64,000 nt of DNA from NCBI RefSeq assembly GCF_002866825.1, contig NZ_PKUS01000001.1, positions 124,001-188,000 of the forward strand, read 5' to 3'. Shown in pieces: positions 26,285 to 35,009 of this stretch; position 1 is the stretch's first letter, and the number at the start of each line of letters is the position of its first letter. Both the position numbers and the translations under genes were made by a program. Origin of the DNA: Pseudohalioglobus lutimaris (GTDB lineage Bacteria; Pseudomonadota; Gammaproteobacteria; Pseudomonadales; Halieaceae). The notes beneath the pieces were generated by a model. That model was given only the letters and a program-made list of their open reading frames with translations. It searched no databases and had not been told where the DNA came from.

Positions 26285-27816
26285 GCTTTGCTCTCCTTCT
26301 TGTCTTGATTGGATTTTTGCTCATTGCCTGCCGGCAGGTCGTCCTTCTCACTTTCTATAACCAGTGGCGGCGCTTTACCATCCTTGTCCACACCAAAGTA
26401 GAGCGTCTGGTGCGGGAAAGGAATCTCGATGTCGCGCTCGTCAAAAGCAAGCTTAATCCGGCGATTGAACTCTCTGCCTATACGCCACTTTTCGCGTGGG
26501 CTGGTCTTTGTTCTTGCCTTGATGATAACGGCGCTGTCTGCGAGCTGGTCAACGCCAAGCACTTCCAGGGGTTCAAGAATTGATTCGCCGAAGTCCGGCT
26601 GGTTGCGCAGCTCCTCATCGATCTCGAGGAGACACTGTACGACCTCGTCCGTATTCTCCCGATACGCTACTCCGACTTCCAACATATAGTAGCTGAAATC
26701 CTTGGTCAGATTGTCGACGATATCGATCGCACTGAATGGCACCGTGTGGACCGTTCCGTCCAGCGACCTGAGCTCAATCTTGCGCATAGAGATGTGCGTC
26801 ACCCGCCCCTGTCTTCCTGCGACGCCGACAACGTCACCGATCTGCAGCAGGTCCTCGATAATGATGGTGAACCCGGTCAGAAAATCCTTCACCAGCGTCT
26901 GCGCCCCAAACCCGATGGCGATACCCACCACGCCAGCACCCGCCAGCAGTGGCACTACATCAATACCCAGCTCTGACAGGATGACCAGCGTTGAAAGCAG
27001 GATAAGCACGAACGTAAACACATTGCGCGCCACCGGAAGCAGCGTTTTAACACGACCGTTATCGAGCTCACTTTTACGCTTTACCAGTGACTCCATGGCA
27101 GCGTTCGTCACTTCCCATATCACCAGAAAAAGCAGGGCCACGAACAGAACGGCAAATGCTGTCTGCGCCCCGGTGGTGAGCGCTTCGACATAGGGCGAGG
27201 CAAGCGTCTGGTCGAAGACGACGATAACAAGCGCGTACAACCAGGCGAAGAAACAAATGATACACCCTGCGGTGCGCTGCCAGGTGAACATGGTGCCGAA
27301 CCTTGCGCCACTGAGCTGTGCAGTACTGCGAAACGCACCCAGCTTTCGGTCGATGTATCGCGAAAGCAAGGTGTTGACCCACGCCAACATCATAAGCAAC
27401 AGGGTGATCACGCTGATTGCCGCGATCTTGCCCACATTGCTCGCTCGCATATCTGACTGGTCGATCAGGGAAAGATAATTCTTGAGAAACAGCCCAACCC
27501 TCTGGTCCAGGTTGATGGCCGTGCTTATCTCCAGTGACCCATCCTCCTCAGACGTAGTAATGTTCGCACTTTCCAAAGTCCTGACTCTCTCCAGAAAGAC
27601 CGACCTCCTCTCCGGATCCTCGAGCAGTTGAACCAGCTCGTCCAGGCTTTCCCCGGCTGTGGATACGGCATCGGTAGACGCGGAACCCGTCTGCGCAACC
27701 ACCTCAATTGACGAGAACGCAGTTAGCAACAGGAAAGCCAGCGCCGCTAGAACGGCGCTGGCATTGTGGCTGGTTTCAACAGGCATAAAGTTCATCACCG
27801 CTTGCTCAGGCGGCAT
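26281..27816 (-). CDS. MscS-family mechanosensitive ion channel, large variant
   Basis: A 511-residue inner-membrane channel. A signal-like hydrophobic segment (about 20-40) and a periplasmic stretch precede about four membrane helices; the pore helix and the conserved beta domain are clear (LLAGAGVVGIAIGFGAQTLV, then DFLTGFTIIIEDLLQIGDVV). The C-terminus is hydrophilic and lysine-rich. It is larger than E. coli MscS (286) and closer in plan to YbiO-like channels. It releases solutes on osmotic downshock. The start is uncertain: ATG 27816 overlaps the upstream stop by 11 bp and ATG 27795 is an alternative; neither has a good ribosome site. Confidence 0.88.
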   Translation of the reverse strand: MPPEQAVMNFMPVETSHNASAVLAALAFLLLTAFSSIEVVAQTGSASTDAVSTAGESLDELVQLLEDPERRSVFLERVRTLESANITTSEEDGSLEISTAINLDQRVGLFLKNYLSLIDQSDMRASNVGKIAAISVITLLLMMLAWVNTLLSRYIDRKLGAFRSTAQLSGARFGTMFTWQRTAGCIICFFAWLYALVIVVFDQTLASPYVEALTTGAQTAFAVLFVALLFLVIWEVTNAAMESLVKRKSELDNGRVKTLLPVARNVFTFVLILLSTLVILSELGIDVVPLLAGAGVVGIAIGFGAQTLVKDFLTGFTIIIEDLLQIGDVVGVAGRQGRVTHISMRKIELRSLDGTVHTVPFSAIDIVDNLTKDFSYYMLEVGVAYRENTDEVVQCLLEIDEELRNQPDFGESILEPLEVLGVDQLADSAVIIKARTKTSPREKWRIGREFNRRIKLAFDERDIEIPFPHQTLYFGVDKDGKAPPLVIESEKDDLPAGNEQKSNQDKKESKA

Positions 27817-28186
27817 CCTGCAGTCGGTTCTTCAGCCAGTCGAAATCAAGTTTCAACGGGTTATCGATGTATTTCTCCGGATCGGCGTTAATCGACTCCA
27901 GATAATCGGTGGATACCTTCCAGTCGACATCCGGCGCGTCCTTACCGCGCGAATCAAACTCAAGGCGCTTGTTGTGCAGACGCAGGGTGAAGTAATCAAA
28001 AGGGCTGTCCGGGTCATCGGCGTAAACGGCTACTCCGAGCTTGCGACCTTCTGCCTGCTCGTCCACCAATGAAACAATATTCTTGATGACCGGCTTCTCG
28101 CGATACTTGTCCATCGCGGCGTTGAAAACATCGAGCGCACCCATGATCAATGCGTAGCTATCGTGGTTGTCTTGCTCGTTTTTCAT
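27806..28186 (-). CDS. Small conserved-looking cytoplasmic protein, unknown function
   Basis: A 126-residue soluble protein with no signal peptide. It has a helical N-terminus (SYALIMGALDVFNAAMDKYR) followed by an alternating strand/helix body (KLGVAVYADDPDSPFDYFTL, DVDWKVSTDYLESINADPEK) that vaguely resembles SCP2-like lipid-binding domains, though I cannot assign it. AGGAG lies 7 nt before the ATG. It heads the reverse-strand unit with the MscS channel (11-bp overlap) and the PLDc_N protein, so its role may be linked to osmotic response. Confidence 0.75.
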   Translation of the reverse strand: MKNEQDNHDSYALIMGALDVFNAAMDKYREKPVIKNIVSLVDEQAEGRKLGVAVYADDPDSPFDYFTLRLHNKRLEFDSRGKDAPDVDWKVSTDYLESINADPEKYIDNPLKLDFDWLKNRLQDAA

Positions 28187-28509
28187 ATCATTACTCCTGA
28201 TACAGTTTGGTATATGACGCGCTTTTCAGCGCGGAGCGGAATTCCCGCCTCACAAGGGATACTGCAATCACTGTGCCAGCTCCGAAATCGCACACAGAGA
28301 CGGGCTTCACAGATACTTCTTCCAACGCTTCGGCATAATTTACAGATCAACCGGTAAACTTTGCCAAGCTGAGGTCTCGATCCAGCAGGAATACCCGGGG
28401 TTGTCGCCAGTCGTCGCTGGCACACAAATTGCGTCGACTCAAGCCAGACCGGGCTCCATCTCATATGCACTAATGACGTGCAGCCGGTCTGTTGTAGGCA
28501 GCAAGGGCA
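28187..28509. other. Intergenic region with a short hairpin
   Basis: No gene is supported in these ~320 bases. A perfect 6-bp hairpin CGCGCT-TTTC-AGCGCG lies at 28218-28233, about 30 bp upstream of the reverse-strand gene at 28186, and could sit in its 5' leader or promoter. Small frames on both strands lack ribosome sites and family content. Confidence 0.4.
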
Positions 28510-28767
28510 ATGTATTTGATGAAGAAACAGCAACCTGTAGTGACGTCAATAACGAGGGCGCGCTTTCCGCAGAAGCGCAAGCTGCTGGGCCTGCGAGGCC
28601 GGCAGCTAGGCGATGTGGAATGTTGCGGGATAGACCTGCGAAGCGGAGAGGTGAAGTACATTGAGCTCACCACCCCGGGCCAGAATATCAGGATCGCCTG
28701 GTGCAGAGTCGGGATTGATGAACCCAGCGGCGCTTTTCGGCTACTGGGGGATGCCGGCTACAATTGA
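28510..28767 (+). CDS. Small PRC-barrel-like protein
   Basis: An 85-residue protein. Its centre reads KLLGLRGRQLGDVECCGIDL, then RSGEVKYIEL and IRIAWCRVG, which follows the PRC-barrel pattern (G-x-x-L/I-G-x-V-x-x-x-x-I-D-x-x-S/T-G-x-V-x-Y). PRC-barrel proteins are small adaptors in RNA processing, photosynthetic reaction centres and envelope stress. The ATG at 28510 has AAGGG close upstream; ATG at 28519 is an alternative. It ends 4 bp from the convergent sigma-54 activator gene. It is short and could be spurious, but the domain match argues for a real gene. Confidence 0.5.
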   Translation: MYLMKKQQPVVTSITRARFPQKRKLLGLRGRQLGDVECCGIDLRSGEVKYIELTTPGQNIRIAWCRVGIDEPSGAFRLLGDAGYN

Positions 28768-28771
28768 AACA

Positions 28772-30121
28772 TCAGCTGGTTTCAGCATAATCTTTCAAAC
28801 GGTTGTAAAGCGTCTTTACACTGATGCCAAGCATATCTGCCGCCGCACTACGATCGTCTCCGGTATGCCGCAGCGTCGCAAGGATTAACTTGCGCTCCAT
28901 TTCGGCGATGCTGGTACCGATAGACACTCTCACCCCCTCCTGATCGCCGGCTTCTGCGGCATTCGCCTGCTCGCCTATAGCCTGAATAAACTCCGCATCG
29001 ATCAGCGATTCAGACATGATGTAAGCGCGCTCAACAAGGCTCTTGAGCTCCCTCACATTCCCGGGCCACGCGTAACTCGCCAGCGTGTCCTTTATATCAT
29101 CGGAAAGCGTTAGCCCGGTGTTGTGCCGCTGATTCAATTCGCGCAGGAAGAACTGGGCAAGCCCGAAGACATCCTCACCGCGTCGACGCAAGGGCGGCAG
29201 GCGTAGTGGAAATTGCGCGAGCCGATAATAGAGATCCTCCCGCAGCAGACCGTCCTGCACCGCCTGATCAGGCGGACGGTTGCAGGCGGAAACCACCCGC
29301 ACATCGACCTCGATGTCCTGCTCAGATCCCAAACGCCTTAGTTTGCGCGTCTCCAGAACGCGCAACAGCTTTGCCTGCAGGTCGATATCCATCTCGGTGA
29401 TCTCGTCAAGCAGCAGGGTGCCCCCCGAAGCACGCTCAAAATGCCCCAGGTGCCTGTGGGTCGCCCCGCTGAAAGCGCCCTTCTCGTGCCCAAACAACTC
29501 ACTTTCAGCCAGACTCTCAGGCATCGCGGCGCAATTAAATGCCATGTAGGGACCATCCCGGCGTGAAGAGAGCAGATGCATGGTGTGTGAGACCAGTTCC
29601 TTGCCCGTCCCACTCTCTCCCACCACGATCACGCTGACGTCCGTCTGTGCCACCTTGCGGATCTGCCTGTATAACTTGCGCATGGCGCGGCAACTGCCAC
29701 GCAACATCCCGAACTGGTCGATCGAGGCGGCATCCTGATCACCCTGGGAGGGTGCTGTCGATATGGCCTCGGTAGCAATATCCTCGAGCAGGTGACGCAG
29801 ATTTTCAGTCTGGGCAGGCTTACAGAAGAAGTAGCTGGCGCCGCGACGGATGGCGTTGTCGGCAGCCTCCGGGGTGTCTGTCTCACTCATCGCAAAGACC
29901 TCGGTACCCTCTTCCAGCCCTGCCTCCATGAGTGACATCACCTGATCTTCACGGCCTTCGGGCAAATCCACAAAGACGAGATCGTATTGTGTAAGGGACT
30001 GGTAGCTGCCAGCCTCATCAAGATCACCGACTGTCGCGGCGAAACCGAGTTCGCCGGCGATATCAACGAGCATTCGGGCATGAACAACGTCCTGGTCCAG
30101 GATGAGGCAACGCGCTTCCAC
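28772..30121 (-). CDS. Sigma-54-dependent response regulator (NtrC family)
   Basis: A 449-residue transcription activator in three parts. A receiver domain occupies about 1-115 (acidic ILDQD, phospho-acceptor Asp in YDLVFVDLPEG, Lys in FFCKPAQ). A sigma-54 AAA+ domain follows (about 135-375) with Walker A GESGTGKE, the sigma-54-contacting loop as GAFSGA instead of GAFTGA, Walker B GGTLLLDE and the arginine-finger region. A Fis-type helix-turn-helix ends the protein (RSAAADMLGISVKTLYNRLK). No histidine kinase gene is adjacent, so the partner is elsewhere. It is divergent from the monooxygenase operon, 183 bp away, which is a candidate target, though I see no clear -24/-12 site there. Confidence 0.92.
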   Translation of the reverse strand: MEARCLILDQDVVHARMLVDIAGELGFAATVGDLDEAGSYQSLTQYDLVFVDLPEGREDQVMSLMEAGLEEGTEVFAMSETDTPEAADNAIRRGASYFFCKPAQTENLRHLLEDIATEAISTAPSQGDQDAASIDQFGMLRGSCRAMRKLYRQIRKVAQTDVSVIVVGESGTGKELVSHTMHLLSSRRDGPYMAFNCAAMPESLAESELFGHEKGAFSGATHRHLGHFERASGGTLLLDEITEMDIDLQAKLLRVLETRKLRRLGSEQDIEVDVRVVSACNRPPDQAVQDGLLREDLYYRLAQFPLRLPPLRRRGEDVFGLAQFFLRELNQRHNTGLTLSDDIKDTLASYAWPGNVRELKSLVERAYIMSESLIDAEFIQAIGEQANAAEAGDQEGVRVSIGTSIAEMERKLILATLRHTGDDRSAAADMLGISVKTLYNRLKDYAETS

Positions 30122-30242
30122 TGGCTGTTTTTCCTTTCGGCTTGGGTGGGGGGGAACCTGATCTTGCCTATTCGGGCTCTGGCCAAATAGTAGCGTAACC
30201 GCGGGGACTTGTTTAGCGCTCCCTTACGGGGAGATAGAGGAT

Positions 30243-30271
30243 TTGTCCGGATACAGTCTATAGACCATACT
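30243..30271 (+). promoter_or_regulatory. Sigma-70-type promoter for the monooxygenase operon
   Basis: TTGTCC at 30243-30248, a 17-bp spacer and CATACT at 30266-30271 (4 of 6 in each hexamer) lie 33 bp before the GTG start. A GAGG ribosome site follows at 30293-30296. I looked for a sigma-54 -24/-12 element because the divergent gene is a sigma-54 activator and did not find one. Confidence 0.45.
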
Positions 30272-30304
30272 GGTTTGGATAAACGCTAATAAGAGGATGG
30301 AAAT

Positions 30305-32263
30305 GTGGCTTACGACTGGCATAAAACCCTGTCAGAAGTCGACGACAAGCAATTGTGTGCCGCGCTCGAGCAGGCCGCTATACCTGCTCTACTGGCATCC
30401 ATGCTCCACCTGACCGGCAACACAGCTCACTTCGATCAGGTCCAACCCCGATTCGAACTGATGGCCGAAGACCCCGACGGTTTGACCGAAGCGCAGAGGG
30501 CCATCGCAAGAGAACTGGCCTTTGCGGCGCTACAGCGATATCGCAACGGCGCAGAGCTGGCGCAACCGACAGCAGCTGACATTGAAACAACCATGCACAG
30601 GATAACCGGGGAAGACATACCGGCTGACCTGATGCCCATGCTGCGCGAGGAGCTCAACCTGTTTGGCGAAGATGCACGAAGGGTGCACATCGACACGACC
30701 TCTATGGCTACTGATTTTCGCGTGGTGATCATCGGTTCAGGCATGTCCGGAATCGTTGCCGCAATACGCCTGCAGCAGGAGGGAATTCCGTTTCTTATCC
30801 TGGAAAAGAATCCAGAAATAGGCGGTACCTGGTTCGAAAACACCTACCCGGGGTGCCAGGTCGATTCCGCGAACCATCTCTACAACTATATTTTCGAGCC
30901 GAACACGCAGTGGCCAAACCACTTCTCGGGCCAGGGTGAGCTGCTCAAGTACTTCAATCAGGTCGTCGCGAAGTACCAGCTGCGTGAACACGTACGACTG
31001 AATTGCCCCGTACAGCGCGCAGACTATGACGAAGTGAGTGGTAAATGGACAGTCACCGTGGACGGCGAGCACGGGGTCGAGAAGCTGTCAGCCAATGCCG
31101 TGATCAGCGCCGTTGGACAACTGAATATCCCCAGATATCCGGATATCGCAGGTGCCGGGAACTTCCAGGGTATCAGCTTTCACTCTGCGCGCTGGGAACA
31201 CCAACACGACCTGGCCGGTAAGCGGGTGGCAGTGATCGGCACAGGCTGCAGCGCAGTTCAGTTCGTGCCTGAAATCGCCGGGGCCTGCGCAAACGTCGAC
31301 GTTTTCCAACGCTCTGCGCCGTGGCTGCTGCCAGTACCTGAGTACCACGCAGCCATGACCGAAGAGGAATTGTGGCTGCTGCGCGAACTGCCCTTCTATG
31401 CGCGCTGGTATCGTTTTTTCCTGTTCAGGGCCAGGGCGATAGACGGTGAGCTGCCCTTTCTGTTCACGGAGCCGGGCTGGGACGGCCCCGCCAATACCGT
31501 CAGCGCAAGTAACCAGATGCTGCGCGATGCACTGATCGAGTCACTGGCGGAACAGGTCGGTGACGATGCCGACTTACTGGAAAAGCTGATTCCCGACTAC
31601 CCTCCCGGTGGCAAGCGCCCGGTGCTTGATGACGGTAGCTATATCACCGCATTGAAGCGCGAAGAGGTCAGCGTGCACACTGACCCCATAGACAGAATCG
31701 TCGAACAGGGTATCGTCACCGCGGATGGTACCCTGCACGAGATTGATGTGCTTATTTATGGAACCGGCTTTGCCGCCGACCAGTTTTTGTCGACGCTGCA
31801 AGTCTATGGTCGCGAGGGCCGCGAACTGGTCAGTAGCTGGGATGGCGATGCCCATGCGTATAAGGGGGTCATGGTTCCGGACTTCCCCAACTTTTATACG
31901 CTGTACGGGCCCAACACCAACATCGTGGTCGGCTCCAGCATCGTTTTCTTCGTCGAGTGCCAAATGCGCTATATCAGCGGGTGCATCAAGCTGCAAATCG
32001 AACAAGGAGCCCGCACCCTGGAGTGCCGCAGGGATTTGACCGATGCCTATAACGCCCGAATCGACGAACTCAACAGTCAGCGGGCCTGGGGTGCACCGGT
32101 GGTATCCAGCTGGTACAAGAACAGCAAAGGCCGTGTCACGCAAAACTGGCCGGGGACACATGGGGAATTCTGGCAGCAGCTGCGTGCGCCGGAGCCAGGT
32201 GAGCTGGTAATTTCAACGCGGCGCGAGGTTGTCGCCGATAACATGGACACCGTACAGAAATGA
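30305..32263 (+). CDS. Flavin-dependent (Baeyer-Villiger-type) monooxygenase
   Basis: A 652-residue FAD/NADPH enzyme. The first ~135 residues are an extra helical region; then come the FAD loop VVIIGSGMSGIVAAIRL, the block LEKNPEIGGTWFENTYPGCQ typical of class B monooxygenases, the fingerprint FQGISFHSARW (FxGxxxHxxxW) and the NADPH loop VAVIGTGCSAVQF. Such enzymes insert oxygen next to a ketone to give an ester or lactone. The start is GTG with GAGG 8 nt upstream; an overlapping ATG at 30303 is out of frame. Its stop overlaps the next gene (SMP-30-like lipoprotein) by 4 bp, which could hydrolyse such a product. The substrate is unknown. Confidence 0.9.
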   Translation: MAYDWHKTLSEVDDKQLCAALEQAAIPALLASMLHLTGNTAHFDQVQPRFELMAEDPDGLTEAQRAIARELAFAALQRYRNGAELAQPTAADIETTMHRITGEDIPADLMPMLREELNLFGEDARRVHIDTTSMATDFRVVIIGSGMSGIVAAIRLQQEGIPFLILEKNPEIGGTWFENTYPGCQVDSANHLYNYIFEPNTQWPNHFSGQGELLKYFNQVVAKYQLREHVRLNCPVQRADYDEVSGKWTVTVDGEHGVEKLSANAVISAVGQLNIPRYPDIAGAGNFQGISFHSARWEHQHDLAGKRVAVIGTGCSAVQFVPEIAGACANVDVFQRSAPWLLPVPEYHAAMTEEELWLLRELPFYARWYRFFLFRARAIDGELPFLFTEPGWDGPANTVSASNQMLRDALIESLAEQVGDDADLLEKLIPDYPPGGKRPVLDDGSYITALKREEVSVHTDPIDRIVEQGIVTADGTLHEIDVLIYGTGFAADQFLSTLQVYGREGRELVSSWDGDAHAYKGVMVPDFPNFYTLYGPNTNIVVGSSIVFFVECQMRYISGCIKLQIEQGARTLECRRDLTDAYNARIDELNSQRAWGAPVVSSWYKNSKGRVTQNWPGTHGEFWQQLRAPEPGELVISTRREVVADNMDTVQK

Positions 32264-33348
32264 TCAAACGAATCGCCTGCTGCGTTATGGCCGCAGCCAG
32301 CCTTGGATTGTCTGCCTGCAGCGTACCCGAAGGTACCCTTATTACCGACTGTGTAGACAAGGGCGCACTTCACCCCGTGTGCGGCATGCAAAGCCCCGAA
32401 GACATTGCCATCGTCCCCGGTGGAGAGTATCTCCTGCTCAGCGAACTGGGCAACATGGGCGCATATCCGGGACGTATTGTTGCCTTCAAGGTGAGCGACG
32501 AGAGCTGGAAACCCGTTTATCCCCTGGAAGATGATAGCCCCACACCGGCGGCATTGCTGGGCGACCCGACATGCACCCGCCCCCCCGGCCGGGAATTGAG
32601 CCCACATGGCACACATTTGGTGCAACTTGAAGACAATAGCTGGCGTTACCTTGTGGTCAATCATGGGGGCCGCGAAGCAGTAGAGCTGTTTTCACTGGAA
32701 CTGACGCAGCTGGGAGAGCCCGCACTCGCGTGGCGTGGTTGTGTATTTCCCGCCGACAACACCATGATCAATGACGTGGCAGGACTCGCCAACGGGGATG
32801 TGATCTACACGCGGATGTTCCGACCCGATGACTTTCTCGGGGAAATGCGCGGGATAGTGGGCCTGGATTCAGGCGATGTCTGGCGCTGGAGCCGCAGCAA
32901 CGGACTGAAACTGCTACCGGGCACCAATGGCGCACTCACCAATGGTATCGAGATCAGCGCAGATGAACGCTATATCTTCATCAATCAGTACATGAACAAG
33001 GAGGTTCACAAATACGATCTGCAGGCCGAACAACGGGTCGCAAAAGCCGCAGTCGCCCATGTAGACAACAGCGCCTGGGGCCCAGGCGGTGAACTGTGGC
33101 TGACCAGTCACAAGATGGAGCCCGCTGTTTACCTGGCCTGCACCAAGGAGCATCTTCGCACCTGCGGCATGGCCTTTGAGGTCGTCGCACTGAACCCTGA
33201 TACCATGGAAACGCGGATCATTTTCCAGCATCAGGGTCCTCCGATGGGCGCAGCCACCGTTGCCACCGCCCATGACGACAAGGTGTACCTTGGCTCATTT
33301 TTAGGCGATCGCCTGCTTATCGTACCCATGAGTGAATTCAGTCAGTGA
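32260..33348 (+). CDS. SMP-30/gluconolactonase-like beta-propeller lipoprotein
   Basis: A 362-residue lipoprotein. The signal peptide ends in the lipobox LSAC (Cys about 20), so it is anchored to a membrane on the periplasmic side. The body is a six-bladed-propeller type sequence (EDIAIVPGGEYLLLSE, LSPHGTHLVQLEDNSW, NGIEISADERYIFINQY, AAVAHVDNSAWGPGGELWLT) related to SMP-30, lactonases and arylesterases/paraoxonases, with Asn/Asp residues at the expected metal-binding positions. The ATG overlaps the monooxygenase stop by 4 bp. The combination suggests oxidation of a ketone and lactone or ester hydrolysis, but the two proteins would be on opposite sides of the inner membrane. Confidence 0.82.
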   Translation: MIKRIACCVMAAASLGLSACSVPEGTLITDCVDKGALHPVCGMQSPEDIAIVPGGEYLLLSELGNMGAYPGRIVAFKVSDESWKPVYPLEDDSPTPAALLGDPTCTRPPGRELSPHGTHLVQLEDNSWRYLVVNHGGREAVELFSLELTQLGEPALAWRGCVFPADNTMINDVAGLANGDVIYTRMFRPDDFLGEMRGIVGLDSGDVWRWSRSNGLKLLPGTNGALTNGIEISADERYIFINQYMNKEVHKYDLQAEQRVAKAAVAHVDNSAWGPGGELWLTSHKMEPAVYLACTKEHLRTCGMAFEVVALNPDTMETRIIFQHQGPPMGAATVATAHDDKVYLGSFLGDRLLIVPMSEFSQ

Positions 33349-33403
33349 GTCTCGCCCACCGCGCGTCTACTCGCAGCGATCCACCGTCAGGGAGCAACAA
33401 ACA

Positions 33404-34426
33404 ATGCCCAATACTGTGATCTGGTCCTACCTCCCCGTTTTTATCGTGCTGCCTCTGGTCCTGCTCGGGCTGGGGGTCGCGCATTATGTTCTGCTGGCTC
33501 GAAACAAGGAACTGGGCAGCGAGGCCCGTTTACCCAGGCAGCTGGTACTGCTGGTGTTAACTATCCTGTCGGTCATCCTGCTTATTGTGGTTGCACCCAT
33601 CCAGGAGTCTACCCGCAACCAGATACTGGGTTTGCTGGGCATCGTCCTGTCAGGCGTCGCGGCACTTTCGGCTGCGCCTTTCGTCACCAATTTCATGGCG
33701 GCGGTGATGCTGCGCGTGACCAAGCCATTCGGGGTTGGCAACTTCATACGGGTCGGCGATCTGTACGGAAAAGTTTCTGAACGCGGGATCTTCGACACCG
33801 AAATACAAACTGAAAACCGCGAACTGGTCGCCATCCCCAATGCGACCTTCATTTCCCAGTCAGTGACCGTCGTGCGCAGCTCCGGCGTGATCGTCTGGAC
33901 GAAAGTGTCTCTGGGCTACGACCTGGGTCACAGCACCGTCGAGCCGCTGATGCTTGAGGCCGCCGAAAAGGCAGGCCTGATGGACCCCTATGTGCATGTC
34001 ATGGAACTCGGGGACTTTGCGATCACCTATAAAGTATGCGGCCTGCTGGTCGATGTTGAAAGCGCTCTCACCGCACGCTCAGAGCTGAATCGCCAGCTGC
34101 TGAACACCCTGCACGCGGCCGATGTTGAGATTGCGTCCCCGTCAATTACCCGGCATATCAACCAGGCGGACGATGTGCGCATGATCCCTTCGCGTGCGGC
34201 GCCGATGGCGGAAGCTGAGGCCGACGCGACAAGGGTCAAGGCAGAAGAAATTGTTTTCGACAAGGCGAGAGAGATAGAACGCCTTGGTGCACTCAGTGCA
34301 GAACTGGAACTGCAACTCAGTGAATTGAGCGCCACAAAAGAAGCGGACACGGACGGCCAGGCATCGCTGGCTCAATCCCTGGAAAAGGTGAAAGCCGAGC
34401 TGAAGGCACTGCGGGAAGACAGCTGA
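33404..34426 (+). CDS. MscS-family mechanosensitive ion channel, small variant with coiled-coil tail
   Basis: A 340-residue channel with about three membrane helices (10-120) and an MscS core (SGVAALSAAPFVTNFMAAVM; FGVGNFIRVGDLYGKVSERG; NRELVAIPNATFISQSV). In place of the glycine-rich pore motif of E. coli MscS the pore helix is Ser/Ala-rich. After residue ~265 there is a charged coiled coil (ADATRVKAEEIVFDKAREIE to the end). GGGAG lies 10 nt before the ATG. It is the third gene of the monooxygenase unit, 55 bp after the lipoprotein, and ends in a terminator. It may export a small product or just respond to turgor. Confidence 0.85.
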   Translation: MPNTVIWSYLPVFIVLPLVLLGLGVAHYVLLARNKELGSEARLPRQLVLLVLTILSVILLIVVAPIQESTRNQILGLLGIVLSGVAALSAAPFVTNFMAAVMLRVTKPFGVGNFIRVGDLYGKVSERGIFDTEIQTENRELVAIPNATFISQSVTVVRSSGVIVWTKVSLGYDLGHSTVEPLMLEAAEKAGLMDPYVHVMELGDFAITYKVCGLLVDVESALTARSELNRQLLNTLHAADVEIASPSITRHINQADDVRMIPSRAAPMAEAEADATRVKAEEIVFDKAREIERLGALSAELELQLSELSATKEADTDGQASLAQSLEKVKAELKALREDS

Positions 34427-34445
34427 ATCGTCAGCTTTTTATTTC
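34421..34445 (+). terminator. Rho-independent terminator of the monooxygenase operon
   Basis: AGCTGA / TCAGCT (6 bp) with an ATCG loop, followed by TTTTTATTT. The stop codon of the MscS gene (TGA, 34424-34426) lies in the 5' arm. It closes the three-gene unit 30305-34426. Confidence 0.75.
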
Positions 34446-34578
34446 CCGCATTCTCTGCAATGTAACCGCGCTTACTCACTACACCCGCTCAATGTGCGGC
34501 TGGTCATACCTCATGCTGGCAATGCACCACCCTCTCACCTAAACTGTTTGGCTTACTCACGCACGGGCAGGAAAGATT

Positions 34579-34959
34579 ATGTTTAGCCACATTATGATTG
34601 GCGCCAACGACATGGAACAGTCAAAAGCGTTTTACGACGCAGTACTGGGGGCGTTGGGATACGAGCCGGGTGTAATGGATGACAAGGGACGCTGCTTCTA
34701 TTTCACGCCAACCGGCATTTTTTCTATCAGCATACCCATAGATGGGCAGCCGGCCACCCACGGTAATGGCAGCACCATAGGCTTCGCAGCAAACAGCCCT
34801 GAAGAAGCCGACGCCTGGCATGAGGCAGGCCTGGCCAGCGGTGGAACCGCATGTGAGGAGCCACCCGGTGAGCGTTCAGGCGTTTCCGGCACGCTGTACC
34901 TCGCCTACTTGCGCGACCCTGCCGGCAACAAGATCTGTGCATTACACCGGGTAGCATAA
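34579..34959 (+). CDS. VOC-family protein (glyoxalase-like)
   Basis: A 126-residue protein of the vicinal-oxygen-chelate fold: the N-terminus MFSHIMIGANDMEQSKAFYD is typical of the glyoxalase/bleomycin-resistance-like group with a His ligand, and the end DPAGNKICALHRVA gives the last strand. The glutamate ligand expected near the C-terminus is absent (KICALH), so metal binding may be altered. No operon partner is adjacent; a terminator precedes it and the ABC operon is convergent. Confidence 0.85.
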   Translation: MFSHIMIGANDMEQSKAFYDAVLGALGYEPGVMDDKGRCFYFTPTGIFSISIPIDGQPATHGNGSTIGFAANSPEEADAWHEAGLASGGTACEEPPGERSGVSGTLYLAYLRDPAGNKICALHRVA

Positions 34960-35009
34960 CCCTCTATGGGGGCCCCGTGCGGGTGCTCGCTGTATTGTCG
35001 GTATCGATG

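Noticed and set aside
30122-30304. Sigma-54 promoter for the monooxygenase operon
   Set aside because: I searched for TGGCAC-N5-TTGC and found no acceptable match; a sigma-70-type pair is the better fit.
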